Source: Phaeobacter bryozoorum
GTDB lineage: Bacteria > Pseudomonadota > Alphaproteobacteria > Rhodobacterales > Rhodobacteraceae
Strand: one strand, 5' to 3'
Length of the DNA: 64,000 nucleotides
Assembly: GCF_041893525.1 (NCBI RefSeq)
Contig: NZ_CP169068.1
Positions 1 through 9,729 of the stretch are shown piece after piece. The stretch's first letter is position 1, and each line of letters begins with the position of its first letter. The notes under the pieces are model-generated. The model was not told the DNA's origin and did not search any database. It saw only the letters and a list, made by a program, of their open reading frames with translations. The position numbers were made by a program, and so were the translations under genes.

Positions 1-2995
1 GCTGTAATGGCGCGGTTATCAGCTGGTCGTGGCAGATCAGGCCGGGTAGAGCCGGACGCAGAAGTTCCATCGGATGCGCGCGTAAGCTCAGGCGCATTGA
101 GACATAGTCTTCGACGACTTCTTCCCCCAGATGCATCCGCGGCAGCATGACGTCCGGCTCGGTGATGGCTTCTCCGTCGAACTGATCGTTGAACAGCGGA
201 AGCTGTGCAGGAGTTCGGATTGATTTTACTTGCCAGAGCGCCTCTCGGCGCGGGACACCCATAGACGAGAAGGCATCCGCCTCAGCCAGACGCTCCAGGG
301 CTGCAGGGGCAAGCCCCGCGCGCAGCCAGAGGTGCTCAGGATCTATATACCCGTTTCCGCGCGCAGCAATGATCCAGCCTGCGTCGTCTTCCTTGAAACC
401 TTTGATCTGACGAAACCCTAGACGCAGGGCCAATGTTCCATCCGGGCGGCGTTCAAGCGTGTTGTCCCATTCGGAGCAGTTTACACAGATCGGCCGGACT
501 TCGATACCATGATCACGTAGATCCCGGATGATCTGTGCTGGAGCATAAAAGCCCATCGGCTGAGAATTGAGCAAGGCACAGGCAAAAATTGCCGGGTGGT
601 GACATTTCAGCCAAGCTGAGACATAGGCCAGCATGGCAAAGGCTGCAGCGTGGCTTTCGGGAAATCCATAGTCCGCAAAGCCTTCTATCTGTCCGAAGCA
701 CCGTTCGGCAATGTCTTGGCTATAGCCGTTCCTCAGCATTCCAGCGATGAATTTGTCGCGATACTTTCCAATTGTTCCCATGCGCCTAAAGGAGGCAAGA
801 GAACGGCGCAGGTGGTCAGCTTCTTCTGCAGAAAAACCCGCACCGACAACAGCGATCTGCAAAGCCTGCTCCTGAAACAGAGGCACGCCCATTGTGCGCT
901 TGGTTACCTGTTCCAGAGCAGGTCCGAAGGGATCCGGGTTTTCCAAACCGTTTCGCCTGCGAATATAAGGTTTCACCATATCTCCCTGTATCGGACCCGG
1001 GCGGACGATCGCGACTTCGATAACCAGATCGTAGAATTTGCGGGGCCGCATCCGGGGCAGGAAATTCATCTGTGCCCGGCTTTCTACCTGAAAGACCCCC
1101 ACCGCATCTGCGGCACAGAGCATATCGTAGGTCGCCTCATCTTTTTGGGGTACGGTTGCGATGCTGTGCGTTATGTTCTCGTGTTGCTGCATCAAGGCAA
1201 AGGCTTTTTTAATGCAGGTGAGCATACCCAATCCCAGCACATCTACTTTCAGAATGCGCAGGGCATCAATATCATCCTTGTCCCAGCAGATGACGGTACG
1301 ATCTTCCATTGCGGCATTCTCAATCGGGGCAAGTTCGTCCAGCCGTCCACTGGTGATGACAAACCCGCCCACATGTTGAGAAAGATGACGTGGAAAGCCG
1401 ATGATCTCGCCGATCCGTTGTATCGTCTGCATCAGGCGGCGGTCTTCTAGATTGAGCCCAAGTTCACGAATGCGATCCAGATCCACATTGCCATTGCTCA
1501 TGCCCCAGATCTGTCCGGACAGGCCTGCAGTTACATCCTGGCTGAGGCCCATAACCTTGCCGACCTCGCGAATGGCAGCGCGCGTGCGAAAGTGGATGAC
1601 GGTTGCGCAAAGTCCAGCACGATGGCGACCGTATTTCTGGTAAATCCACTGGATGATTTCTTCACGCCGTTCGTGTTCGAAATCAACGTCGATATCCGGT
1701 GGCTCTCCCCGATGCTTTGACACGAAACGCTCAAAAACCATCGCAATCATATCGGGGCTGACATCCGTAATGCCCAAGAGATAGCAAAGGATTGAATTGG
1801 CAGCAGACCCGCGTCCCTGGCAGAGGATCCCCTTGGATTTGGCAAATTGCACGATGTCATGAACGGTCAGAAAATAGGCTGAAAACTCCAGTTCTTTGAC
1901 AACAGAAAGCTCTTTCTCCATCAGCTGAATTGCCCTGTCCGGAGGACCATCTGGGTAGCGACGTTTCAAGCCTTCCTGAACCAGGCGTTCCAAACGGGCC
2001 TGTGCTGTTTCACCGTCCGCCTCTTCATGTGGGTATTCATAGGAGAGTTCACCCAGATCAAAATTACATCTATTGGCAATCTCCAACGTGCGGCGGAGCG
2101 CTGCAGGGTGATCACGAAATATACGTGCCATATCGGCGCCCGCTTTGAGCCGACGTTCTCCATTTGGCAAGGCGCGGGTGCCGATCTCATCGATGGTGAT
2201 ATTCTCGCGCATGCAGGTCAAAACATCAGCAAGCTGCCTGCGATTGGCACGGTGCATCAGGACATCTCCGATCGCCACCATTGGAGCGCATGTTTTTTGC
2301 GCTGTCTGGGCGCAGGCCGCGAGATAAGCCTGATCGCTTCCATCATAGCGCGGCGCGGCCCCCAAGAAGACATGGTGCGGAAACTGCCGCCCCATTCGTT
2401 GAATATCCAGGACAGCATCGTTCAATGATCCCTTTGGCAAGGCGATCAGGATCATGGCCTGGCAGGCATTGATGACGTCTTCAGTGTAGAGAATACATTT
2501 ACCTTTTTCCGCACGCCGTTTCCCGAGGGTGAGCAATCTTGCCAACTTACTATAGGCGGTTCGGTTGCATGGTAGGGCCAGCCAATCCACTGCGCTGTCC
2601 TGCAAGATGAGACGGCATCCGACAATCAACTTGGGAAGGACCGGTGCTATCGGCTTGGGAATGGCAGATGCGTGGCCTACCTCTTGCCGAGAGGAGGAAT
2701 TGATCCGCTGGTGGGACCGGATTTTCAAGGCATCCTGTGTTTCCCGTGTCAGCTCCTTTAGCGCACTCCAGGCCCGGACAACCCCCGCAAGCGAGTTGTG
2801 ATCTGTTATTGCCAGCGCTGACAGTCCCAATTCGGCAGCTCGCGCAACCAGTTCTTCGGGATGGGAGGCCCCGGTCAGGAAGGTGAAATTTGTGGTGACA
2901 CACAGTTCGGCATAATCTTGCTTTTGCAGTCGTCGATCCGGCAGATCTTTCTGAAACACCTCAACCTGCCGATGCTTGTGGTTGACCTCAATCAT
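1..2995 (-). CDS. dnaE2: Error-prone DNA polymerase III alpha subunit DnaE2 (3' end cut by window)
   Basis: Frame is open from ATG at 2995 to the window edge, about 998 codons; the C-terminal portion (OB-fold onwards) lies outside. N-terminal PHP domain is seen (YAELCVTTNF, then GASHPEELVARAAELGL). The polymerase core has PPDIDVDFEH near residue 432-441 and KVDVLGLGML near 583-592, which supply the three catalytic Asp residues expected of C-family polymerases (about D436, D438, D585). The sequence is DnaE2-like rather than replicative DnaE1, and its place directly after imuA-imuB confirms this. The start ATG overlaps the imuB stop by 4 bases (ATGA), so translation is probably coupled. By family knowledge DnaE2 performs damage-induced translesion synthesis together with ImuA and ImuB. 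Confidence 0.95.
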   Translation of the reverse strand, partial: MIEVNHKHRQVEVFQKDLPDRRLQKQDYAELCVTTNFTFLTGASHPEELVARAAELGLSALAITDHNSLAGVVRAWSALKELTRETQDALKIRSHQRINSSSRQEVGHASAIPKPIAPVLPKLIVGCRLILQDSAVDWLALPCNRTAYSKLARLLTLGKRRAEKGKCILYTEDVINACQAMILIALPKGSLNDAVLDIQRMGRQFPHHVFLGAAPRYDGSDQAYLAACAQTAQKTCAPMVAIGDVLMHRANRRQLADVLTCMRENITIDEIGTRALPNGERRLKAGADMARIFRDHPAALRRTLEIANRCNFDLGELSYEYPHEEADGETAQARLERLVQEGLKRRYPDGPPDRAIQLMEKELSVVKELEFSAYFLTVHDIVQFAKSKGILCQGRGSAANSILCYLLGITDVSPDMIAMVFERFVSKHRGEPPDIDVDFEHERREEIIQWIYQKYGRHRAGLCATVIHFRTRAAIREVGKVMGLSQDVTAGLSGQIWGMSNGNVDLDRIRELGLNLEDRRLMQTIQRIGEIIGFPRHLSQHVGGFVITSGRLDELAPIENAAMEDRTVICWDKDDIDALRILKVDVLGLGMLTCIKKAFALMQQHENITHSIATVPQKDEATYDMLCAADAVGVFQVESRAQMNFLPRMRPRKFYDLVIEVAIVRPGPIQGDMVKPYIRRRNGLENPDPFGPALEQVTKRTMGVPLFQEQALQIAVVGAGFSAEEADHLRRSLASFRRMGTIGKYRDKFIAGMLRNGYSQDIAERCFGQIEGFADYGFPESHAAAFAMLAYVSAWLKCHHPAIFACALLNSQPMGFYAPAQIIRDLRDHGIEVRPICVNCSEWDNTLERRPDGTLALRLGFRQIKGFKEDDAGWIIAARGNGYIDPEHLWLRAGLAPAALERLAEADAFSSMGVPRREALWQVKSIRTPAQLPLFNDQFDGEAITEPDVMLPRMHLGEEVVEDYVSMRLSLRAHPMELLRPALPGLICHDQLITAPLQ

Positions 2996-4470
2996 GCGAA
3001 TTCCCCCTGCACGTACCAGCCGGGGTTTTGAGGCGTATAAAACAGCCAGAGCCGTCGCCCCTGCGTGGTTTCCACCCGCCAATAATCACGCAAGCCAGAA
3101 CGCCAGTTGTCGTCATCAAACCACCATTCGGGGGTGATGCGCTCCGGTCCGGTGGCCCTGCCTGTGGTCAATGACATGCGTCGCCAGCGGAAATGGGTCG
3201 GCGGATAAGATCCGCCCCCTGCAATTGGTTCTGGGTGAAACAGGCAGAGTGGGCGTGGGTTCCTGCAAACCCAACCGCTGGCAGCGGTTGAATAGGCCGC
3301 AGGTGATGTAATGAAGCTACGTTCCGGAATATGGCTGTCGGCGGGAAGAAAACGCTGAATGTTTTCAAGACCGATCCGTGTCCCGAGCCGCGTAATCAGA
3401 TCGTCCAGCCGGTCGTCGCTGTCAGTGGCAACGTGAGTCATCTGCTGCGCGGGCAGAGCCTCGGTCTGTGTCGCTTCGAGACGCAGCTGATCTATGCCAA
3501 AGCCAGCGTCAATTTCAGACAGTCCCTTTTCGAACAGGGGGAGAATCCGGAGTGGATCGCGCAAGGGGCGGGCCAGACGCAATTCCACTTCTTGGTGTCC
3601 CTGATCCACTCGCCGCAGTGTTACGACAAACACACGGGCGCCCATCTCATGGGTTTTCAAGGTTGCACAGAGTTGTGTCAGCAGTCTTTTCGTGCCAGCC
3701 ATGACATCATCTATCAGGCCGATAGGCTCTGGCAATGTCATGCGGACACCGTAATGGGGCGGCGCGGCCAAAGGTGTGATTTCTTCAACTTGCTGCCCTA
3801 AGGCCTGATCCAGCCTCATCACTACGTTTGGTCCAAAACGGCGTGTCAGCGGGGCACGGGGCGTTGTCGCAAGATCCCCGATTTTGCGCAGCCCCAATCT
3901 GATCAGAGCGGTTGTTGTCTTCACATCCAGCCGCAGAGCGGCAACGGGAAGGTCCTTAAGAGCTGGCAACATAGCCCCTGGTGCAGCCTGTCCCTCGCCG
4001 AAATGTGCCAGCGCCCAGGCTGCTCCGCGTGTGTCGGCCAGTCCGATCTGTGCCGATAGGCCCGCCCGTGTCAGACCTGTGCGGATATCACTCAACATAT
4101 TGTCCTCTCCTCCAAAAAGGTGAGAAGAGCCACTGATATCAAGAACCAGGCCGTCCCGGCCTTCTAACCCTACCCAAGGGCAATACCGGGTGGCCCATCG
4201 GCGCAGGGTCAGCAAGAATTGCTGATCCCGGTAGAGATCCGCAGGGGCTGTTTGTAGTTTTGGACAAAATGCGCGGGCGTCTGAGTGGGACATACCCTGG
4301 TGCAAGCCTTGCTGCGCGGCTTCCGTATTGAGGCAATACAGCCGATTTGCATTGCTGTGTTTGATGGTCAGCGCAAAAGGGCCGGACAGCGGGTACTGCC
4401 GAAGAAACCGGTCACTCGCTAACCGGTGAAACCATATCGACACGACGCGACGTGCGATTCCATCGAACAT
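2992..4470 (-). CDS. imuB: ImuB, Y-family polymerase-like mutasome protein
   Basis: 492 aa from ATG at 4470. The N-terminus (VVSIWFHRLASDRFLR) matches ImuB proteins; the open frame extends 91 codons upstream but that extension reads through imuA in another frame and is unlikely. The palm contains LDISGSSHLFGGE near residues 110-122, where catalytic Y-family polymerases carry acidic active-site residues. ImuB is known as a catalytically dead hub that links DnaE2 to the beta clamp. The gene overlaps imuA by 59 bases and dnaE2 by 4, forming the usual imuA-imuB-dnaE2 cassette. Confidence is high for family, moderate for the exact start. Confidence 0.93.
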   Translation of the reverse strand: MFDGIARRVVSIWFHRLASDRFLRQYPLSGPFALTIKHSNANRLYCLNTEAAQQGLHQGMSHSDARAFCPKLQTAPADLYRDQQFLLTLRRWATRYCPWVGLEGRDGLVLDISGSSHLFGGEDNMLSDIRTGLTRAGLSAQIGLADTRGAAWALAHFGEGQAAPGAMLPALKDLPVAALRLDVKTTTALIRLGLRKIGDLATTPRAPLTRRFGPNVVMRLDQALGQQVEEITPLAAPPHYGVRMTLPEPIGLIDDVMAGTKRLLTQLCATLKTHEMGARVFVVTLRRVDQGHQEVELRLARPLRDPLRILPLFEKGLSEIDAGFGIDQLRLEATQTEALPAQQMTHVATDSDDRLDDLITRLGTRIGLENIQRFLPADSHIPERSFITSPAAYSTAASGWVCRNPRPLCLFHPEPIAGGGSYPPTHFRWRRMSLTTGRATGPERITPEWWFDDDNWRSGLRDYWRVETTQGRRLWLFYTPQNPGWYVQGEFA

Positions 4471-4966
4471 GCCAAGATCCAACCGTTCCCGATTTGTTCT
4501 TAATAAGACTCCAGTGAAAATGAGTTGAGTCCTGTGCATGAAATAGAGGTCGACAGCGCCAGCGGCTTTCGGCGGCATTGCTGCCCATCCCTTCAGGGAT
4601 AAGGCAAAGCCCGGTGCTGTTTCCTGTCTTCGCCGCGAGTTGCAGACGCCGCCCGGCAGTAAGGCTGAGAGGTTTGCTGATGTCGATCGCGACCAATGCG
4701 ACAGCGCGCTCCCGCAACGCCTCCTCGGCACTGGCAAGCCCATCGGTCTGATGCGTCACATTTGCAACCAGCATCTGAGAGGGATCTGCAAATTCACCTA
4801 GCCCCATAGGGTTGATATATTCTGGACGGTGGCTTTCACGTATCCAAAGCGTGGGTCCGCAGGTCTGGGCCATCAAAGCTGCAAGAAACCCAAAACTGCC
4901 AGGACCGCAGACTTCATGTACGCGTCCGCGCTTGAGTGGAAAATATGGGAGCGTTGAAGTGGTCAT
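4412..4966 (-). CDS. imuA: ImuA, RecA/SulA-like mutasome protein
   Basis: 184 aa from ATG at 4966. Conserved ImuA blocks are seen: GRVHEVCGPGSFGF, then PTLWIRES, then the LTAGRRLQLAAKTG segment and SNAAESRWRC. ImuA is a RecA-related protein without a usable ATPase core here (no clear Walker A), required for DnaE2-dependent mutagenesis in other alphaproteobacteria. No Shine-Dalgarno precedes 4966, and an in-frame GTG at 5032 is an alternative. The sequence TATAAAT lies just upstream of the ATG. First gene of the cassette; a GTTC-N7-GTTC LexA box was looked for in 4967-5138 and not found. Confidence 0.85.
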   Translation of the reverse strand: MTTSTLPYFPLKRGRVHEVCGPGSFGFLAALMAQTCGPTLWIRESHRPEYINPMGLGEFADPSQMLVANVTHQTDGLASAEEALRERAVALVAIDISKPLSLTAGRRLQLAAKTGNSTGLCLIPEGMGSNAAESRWRCRPLFHAQDSTHFHWSLIKNKSGTVGSWHVRWNRTSRRVDMVSPVSE

Positions 4967-5138
4967 GATCGATTTATACCGTGTCACATCGCCCTGCAAA
5001 AGTGGCTGCCCTGACAACAGCACAGACCGCACGACAAACCAGTCGAGGGCAAAGCGCCAATTCTGACGGACATGTTTGGTGAAAGGAGCGTGATCCTGAA
5101 TCGGGTTAATATTCGGCCAAATCCCCGAAAATGCCTAT

Positions 5139-6689
5139 TTAGAGACTGTTCAGAACCTTTCTTGCACTGCTGAGATAGGCCTCCTGTTTGTCTGAAGACA
5201 TTCTGTCCCAGGTCCGATAGGGCTGCATCAAACGCGGGTTTCTTGACAGTTTTTCACGGTTTCGGATCAGAAAATCCCAGTACAGCGGTGTAAACGGGCA
5301 AGCCTTGGGCCCTGTTTTTTGTTTCACGTCATAGGCGCAATTCGCACAGTAATCCGACATTTTGTTGATGTAATTTCCACTGGCGGCATAGGGCTTGGAC
5401 CCTAGGAAACCGCCATCTGCAAACTGTCTCATGCCGATGACATTTGGCGCTTCAACCCATTCATAGGCATCTGCGTAGACCGCCAGATACCATTCGTGGA
5501 CCTGGTGCGGGTCCACTCCAGCCAGCATGGCGAAATTGCCGGTGACCATCAGCCGCTGAATATGATGTGCATAGGCCTCGTCACGGGTCTGACTGATGGC
5601 TGCGGCCATACAGGCCATGTCGGTTCGGCCACTCCAGTAGAACTCTGGCAGGTCCCGTGTTGCCCCCAGGAAATTCATTGAGGTGTAGCCCGGCATGTTC
5701 AGCCAGTAGATACCGCGCATATACTCGCGCCAGCCGATAATCTGACGAATAAACCCTTCGACCGCATTGAGAGGAGCGCGCCCCTCATAATAGGCACGTT
5801 CGGCGCGGAGGCAGACTTCTAAAGGGCCAAGCAGGCCAATATTGATGTATTGCGCCAGAACGGAGTGGTAGAGAAACGGCTCTCCTGTCAGCATGGCATC
5901 CTGATAATCGCCAAATAGTGGCAGCGCCTCATCTACAAAATGATCTAGCGCCGCCAGGGCTTCCTTGCGGGTGACTGCGAACCAGAAGGGGGTTAGCTGT
6001 CCGAAATTGCTGGAAAACCGCTGCTCCACCAGCGCGAGTACGCCTTGCGTGATTTTGTCCGGATCGGTGTGAACAGGCTTGGGCATGAACATGTCGTTCT
6101 GGGCCGGTTTGCGGTTCTCAGAATCATAGTTCCATTTGCCACCCTCAGGGTCATCACCCTGCATCAATAAGCCGGTTTTGCGACGCATTTCGCGATAGAA
6201 ATACTCCATGCGGAGTTGTTTGCGCCCCTCCACCCAGTTGCGGAACATCTCATGACTGGCGAGAAAGCGGCTGTCCTCAAGCATGGTCAGCTTTGCCGGT
6301 CCAGACCAGTTGGTCAGCGCCTCTTTGAGGCGATATTCTCCCGGCTCGGTGATGAGAACCTCTGTTGCCGGGGTCTGCTCCAACGCACGCTCCAGCTCGC
6401 CAATCAAGCTGCCTGAATTGTCGGGGTCCTCAAGTCGTATGTACCGCAGGGCCCAACCGTCGGCGGACAGCTCATCCGCGAAGTGCCGCATGGCGGAAAA
6501 GACAAAGGCGAGTTTCTTTTTGTGGTGCGGGACATAACTGGCTTCCTCCGTAACTTCAGCCATCAGGAGGCGGTCTTTCTGTCGGTCACCCTGCTGCAGA
6601 GACGAAAGATCATGCGACAGCTGATCACCCAGGATCAGAATAATCCTGCCGCGGTCATTGCTGTCCTGAGGTGTCACATTATTGGTCAT
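5139..6689 (-). CDS. phrB: Cryptochrome/photolyase family protein, iron-sulfur (6-4) photolyase type
   Basis: 516 aa from ATG at 6689, with GGAG nine bases upstream; a longer open frame to 6743 has no better signal. The N-terminal Rossmann domain (RIILILGDQLSHDLSSL) and all-helical FAD domain (EGFIRQIIGWREYMRGIYW) are typical of the bacterial FeS cryptochrome/photolyase group. Four Cys residues at about 360, 448, 451 and 464 have the same spacing as the 4Fe-4S ligands of Agrobacterium PhrB (350, 438, 441, 454). Expected function is light-driven repair of (6-4) photoproducts. It sits beside the ImuAB-DnaE2 cassette on the same strand, making a DNA-damage block. Confidence 0.92.
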   Translation of the reverse strand: MTNNVTPQDSNDRGRIILILGDQLSHDLSSLQQGDRQKDRLLMAEVTEEASYVPHHKKKLAFVFSAMRHFADELSADGWALRYIRLEDPDNSGSLIGELERALEQTPATEVLITEPGEYRLKEALTNWSGPAKLTMLEDSRFLASHEMFRNWVEGRKQLRMEYFYREMRRKTGLLMQGDDPEGGKWNYDSENRKPAQNDMFMPKPVHTDPDKITQGVLALVEQRFSSNFGQLTPFWFAVTRKEALAALDHFVDEALPLFGDYQDAMLTGEPFLYHSVLAQYINIGLLGPLEVCLRAERAYYEGRAPLNAVEGFIRQIIGWREYMRGIYWLNMPGYTSMNFLGATRDLPEFYWSGRTDMACMAAAISQTRDEAYAHHIQRLMVTGNFAMLAGVDPHQVHEWYLAVYADAYEWVEAPNVIGMRQFADGGFLGSKPYAASGNYINKMSDYCANCAYDVKQKTGPKACPFTPLYWDFLIRNREKLSRNPRLMQPYRTWDRMSSDKQEAYLSSARKVLNSL

Positions 6690-6835
6690 GTCCCGGTACT
6701 CCGCTGGTCTGGCAGCAGATAGCGTGACCGTGAAAGCTGGCAATGGGGAAAGCTGGCAACGGCAGGGTGGTCCCGCGCAGAAAGGCGCGACAGATAAGCC
6801 AATATTAGAGACTGATCTATGTCATTTTCAAAGCG

Positions 6836-8192
6836 TCAGGAGGCCTGGCTGTAGCGGACACCCTCCGGTTTATGCGCGTCGAATGCGCTGGCGATGATCC
6901 GGGTCAGCGCGCGCCCTTCGGGTTTGATACGGAGGGCGTCGTCCGCCCAGGTCACCAGTTCACCGTAGGTCGCGGTGACCTCCTCCAGATCCGCAGTCAG
7001 CTGCTGGCATATGGGCCCGTACCGCTGGCGCAGTTCCGTGAGATCCAGCAGGAAATCACACATCAGCATTTCAATCGCCCGAGCCCGCACCTTGTCGATC
7101 TGGGTAAGTTGATGGCCGCGTGCGCCTGGCAAGCTCGCCGGCTTCAATCCTCTGAACATAGGCGGCCGTAGCAGCTGCATTCTGCACATAGCCGCCTTCA
7201 AAGCGCGAGATCGAAGAAGCGCCAACACCGATCAGCGTCGGGCAGCGGTCATCCGTATAACCCTGGAAGTTTCGCCGCAAGCCGCCATTTTCGCTGGCCA
7301 GGTTCAAACGGTCCTGAGGGCGCGCAAAATGATCTATGCCGATGTTGGCAAATCCGGCAGATCGAAATGCCTCTGCGGCCAGCTCAGCCAGATGGTAGCG
7401 GGCTTCATCGCCTGGCAGCGCGGTATCATCAATCAGCTTCTGCCGTTTTGCCACCCATGGGACATGGGCATAACCAAACAGGGCGACACGATCTGGCGCC
7501 AGTGTCAGCACCTTGTCAACCGTATCCGCGATGCGTGTCGCGTCCTGATGGGGCAATCCATAGACGAGATCGGTATTCAGAGATCGAATGCCAGCCGCGC
7601 GCAGCTCAGCGACACAGGCGGCAGTGACGTCATAGGGCTGGATACGACCGATTGCTGCCTGCACCTCGGGATCAAAATCCTGAATGCCGATGCTGGCGCG
7701 GTTCATGCCTTCCTCTGCCAGAGCCGCAATCTTGTCGCCGTCTACCATTGTCGGGTCGATCTCGACTGAAAACTCGCAATCATCTGTCGGTGGTATGGCA
7801 GATTTCACCGCTTGCGCCAGCCGGTGTATCAGCGCTGGCGGCAGAATGGTCGGAGTGCCGCCTCCCCAATGCAGGCGGCCCATCTGCAACCCTTTGGGAA
7901 GTCGCTCGGCGAGAAGGGACAGTTCTTTTTCGACGGTGGCGATATAGCTTTCGACCGGGCTGAGTGTCTGAGTGCCCTGGGTTCGGCACGCACAAAACCA
8001 GCACAAGCGTTCGCAAAAGGGCACGTGTATATAGACTGACACAGGTTCCGCCGGGTCCAGCGCCGACAGTGCATGGCTCTGAAAAGCGCTATCGACGGCT
8101 GCGCTGAATACCGGCGCTGTGGGGTAGGAGGTATAGCGGGGAACGCGGTTGTCAAAAAGTCCCAGCTCGCGAAGGCGATCAATCTGTTTCAT
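6836..8192 (-). pseudogene. hemN: Oxygen-independent coproporphyrinogen III oxidase HemN, single-base frameshift near 7124-7132
   Basis: The first frame (8192 to about 7130) encodes a radical SAM domain with CX3CX2C at residues 60-67 (CERLCWFC), GGGTPT and SIGIQDFDPEVQ motifs, as in HemN, then runs into foreign sequence after IEAGELA and stops at 7071. The missing C-terminus continues in another frame: GHQLTQIDKVRARAIEMLM through KPEGVRYSQAS, ending at 6836. Skipping one base around 7124-7132 restores a protein of about 451 aa, the normal HemN length. Either the gene is recently inactivated or the base is a sequencing error. HemN decarboxylates coproporphyrinogen III anaerobically in heme synthesis. 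An FNR-like box lies 36 bases upstream. Confidence 0.9.
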
Positions 8193-8227
8193 ATTGCCAG
8201 ATATGACCGATTTCTGAATGCAGAACT

Positions 8228-8241
8228 TTGCGCGAAATCAA
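8228..8241. promoter_or_regulatory. FNR/FnrL-like binding site upstream of hemN
   Basis: TTGCGCGAAATCAA matches the dyad TTGAT-N4-ATCAA in one full half and three of five bases in the other. The TTGCG variant is a common form of FnrL sites in Rhodobacterales. It lies 36-49 bases before the hemN ATG, a gene known to be FnrL-controlled in Rhodobacter. The assignment is by eye only. Confidence 0.5.
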
Positions 8242-8244
8242 ATT

Positions 8245-8940
8245 TTAGACTGGCAAGGGTGAAACGCCGATCACGCGCTCATGCAAATGTAACGCGGCCG
8301 CCCAGAGCAACAGGCCAAGAGCAGCCCGTATGGCCAGATCCCGCAGGTGCTGTTGCCGCCAGCCTGAGTTGAGGATCGGGCGTAGCGAGAACACGGCGGT
8401 AGTTGCGAAATAAGCCGCTGCGTCCGCACCAAGCGTTGCGCGTGCCTTAAGGTCAAAGAGCAGGATTGCAGCACCGGCCAGGAGAAAGGATCCACCAAAC
8501 ACAATCGCATGAGCCAAATCGCCGTTGGCCAGCAGATGTGATAGCGACCAGAGTGCCAGCGCCAAGAGGATCGGATGGCGGCTGAGCGCGGCGCGCCCGG
8601 GATCATCCCGCGTCGGATCGGAACTGCGCCGTCCTCCAAGCGTAAAGGGGGTTTCCACGCCCAAACCGCAGCTTGTCAGCACAAAGACCAAGGGCATTGT
8701 CAGCATCGGGGCCCATCGCAACCAATCAGATGGCGGCCAGAGTTCGACATAAGGCGCATCAGCCGCGGCTACGATGACCCAGCCGAACACTCCGAGTGAC
8801 AAAAGCCCGTAGGCCGAGAAATAGGCGCGGCGACCAAGGGTTGCGATCAGTCGCCCGCGCAGATCTGCGAGGCGTGGCAGGAAATGGCTGACGATAAACA
8901 CTGTCATGGCAAGGGTGAAACCCGTCCAATCGGTTGACAT
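8245..8940 (-). CDS. NnrU family integral membrane protein
   Basis: 231 aa from ATG at 8940, preceded by GAGGGG at a good distance. Several hydrophobic segments are visible, beginning with FTLAMTVFIVSHFLPRL and including the conserved block RRAYFSAYGLLSLG typical of NnrU. NnrU proteins are linked to nitric oxide or denitrification metabolism in some Rhizobiales and Rhodobacterales, and one branch acts in carotenoid isomerisation; which applies here is not decidable. A 12-base palindrome AGCGGTACCGCT sits at 8964-8975 just upstream. It precedes hemN on the same strand, with the FNR-like box in the gap. Confidence 0.8.
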   Translation of the reverse strand: MSTDWTGFTLAMTVFIVSHFLPRLADLRGRLIATLGRRAYFSAYGLLSLGVFGWVIVAAADAPYVELWPPSDWLRWAPMLTMPLVFVLTSCGLGVETPFTLGGRRSSDPTRDDPGRAALSRHPILLALALWSLSHLLANGDLAHAIVFGGSFLLAGAAILLFDLKARATLGADAAAYFATTAVFSLRPILNSGWRQQHLRDLAIRAALGLLLWAAALHLHERVIGVSPLPV

Positions 8941-8984
8941 CAATGATCCCCTCGTCTGGCAGGAGCGGTACCGCTGGATGCGGA

Positions 8985-9671
8985 CTATCCTATCTGTTTG
9001 TCCGTTGTAGTGGCGGAATGAACTGCATCCGGATGCGCCATCGCGAAGGCCTGATTGCTTGCACATGTGGCTTCAATCTCACCAAGACGGGACAGGTCGT
9101 TGAAATCCACCCCCCAGCGTCGTGCGTTGTAGAGTTGTGGCATCAGGCAGAGATCTGCGAGCCCCGGACGGTCTCCGGTGCAATATGGCGCAGGGGGATA
9201 TCTTTCCAGAAGCGCATTAAAAGCAATGAGACCCGGACGAATGAAGTGGCGCATCCAGCCTGCGGGCATGTCGAGAGAGTGTTCAGCATCTTGCGGCTGT
9301 GCCTCTGCACAAAGGCTGGTGGCGTAGCGGGCGACCTTCAGATTGCAGACAGGGTGCAGATCAACCGCGATGGAGTGGGCAAGGGCCTGAACCCCCGCAC
9401 GCTCTGCCGGGGTGCCAGGCAGCAGGCCAAGGTTTCGGGTCTGGTCCAGGTAGTCGAGGATTGCCAGCGATTGCGTCAGGCGCAGCCCGTCGATTTCCAG
9501 CACCGGCACGAACCCTTGCGGGTTGCGGGCCAGATGCTCGGGGCCGGTTTGCTCGCCGTTGACCAGATCCACGGTTTGGCTCCGGTAGGCGATACCCGCG
9601 AGATTGAGGGCAATGCGAACACGATAGCTGGCCGATGATCGCCAGTAGTCGTAGAGTATGACATCAGACAT
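8985..9671 (-). CDS. maiA: Maleylacetoacetate isomerase (zeta-class glutathione transferase)
   Basis: 228 aa, normal for the family. The N-terminal thioredoxin-fold begins MSDVILYDYWRSSASYRVRI, the glutathione-binding SS(A/C)xYRVRIAL motif of zeta GSTs; the Cys found in the human enzyme is Ala here, as in many bacterial members. DLVNGEQ and the helical C-terminal domain (TGDRPGLADLCLMPQL) also match. It isomerises maleylacetoacetate to fumarylacetoacetate using glutathione. It is the last gene of the homogentisate operon and provides the step between HmgA and FahA. Confidence 0.95.
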   Translation of the reverse strand: MSDVILYDYWRSSASYRVRIALNLAGIAYRSQTVDLVNGEQTGPEHLARNPQGFVPVLEIDGLRLTQSLAILDYLDQTRNLGLLPGTPAERAGVQALAHSIAVDLHPVCNLKVARYATSLCAEAQPQDAEHSLDMPAGWMRHFIRPGLIAFNALLERYPPAPYCTGDRPGLADLCLMPQLYNARRWGVDFNDLSRLGEIEATCASNQAFAMAHPDAVHSATTTDKQIG

Positions 9672-9729
9672 TCCGGTCTCCCTGCATGGCCTGAGTGATC
9701 GATGGAAACACCGCCCCGCGGCCCGATCA

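Noticed and set aside
4967..5138. LexA box before imuA
   Set aside because: No GTTC-N7-GTTC or reverse form is present; only a GTTCAGAAC palindrome occurs at 5149-5157 inside the end of the photolyase gene.
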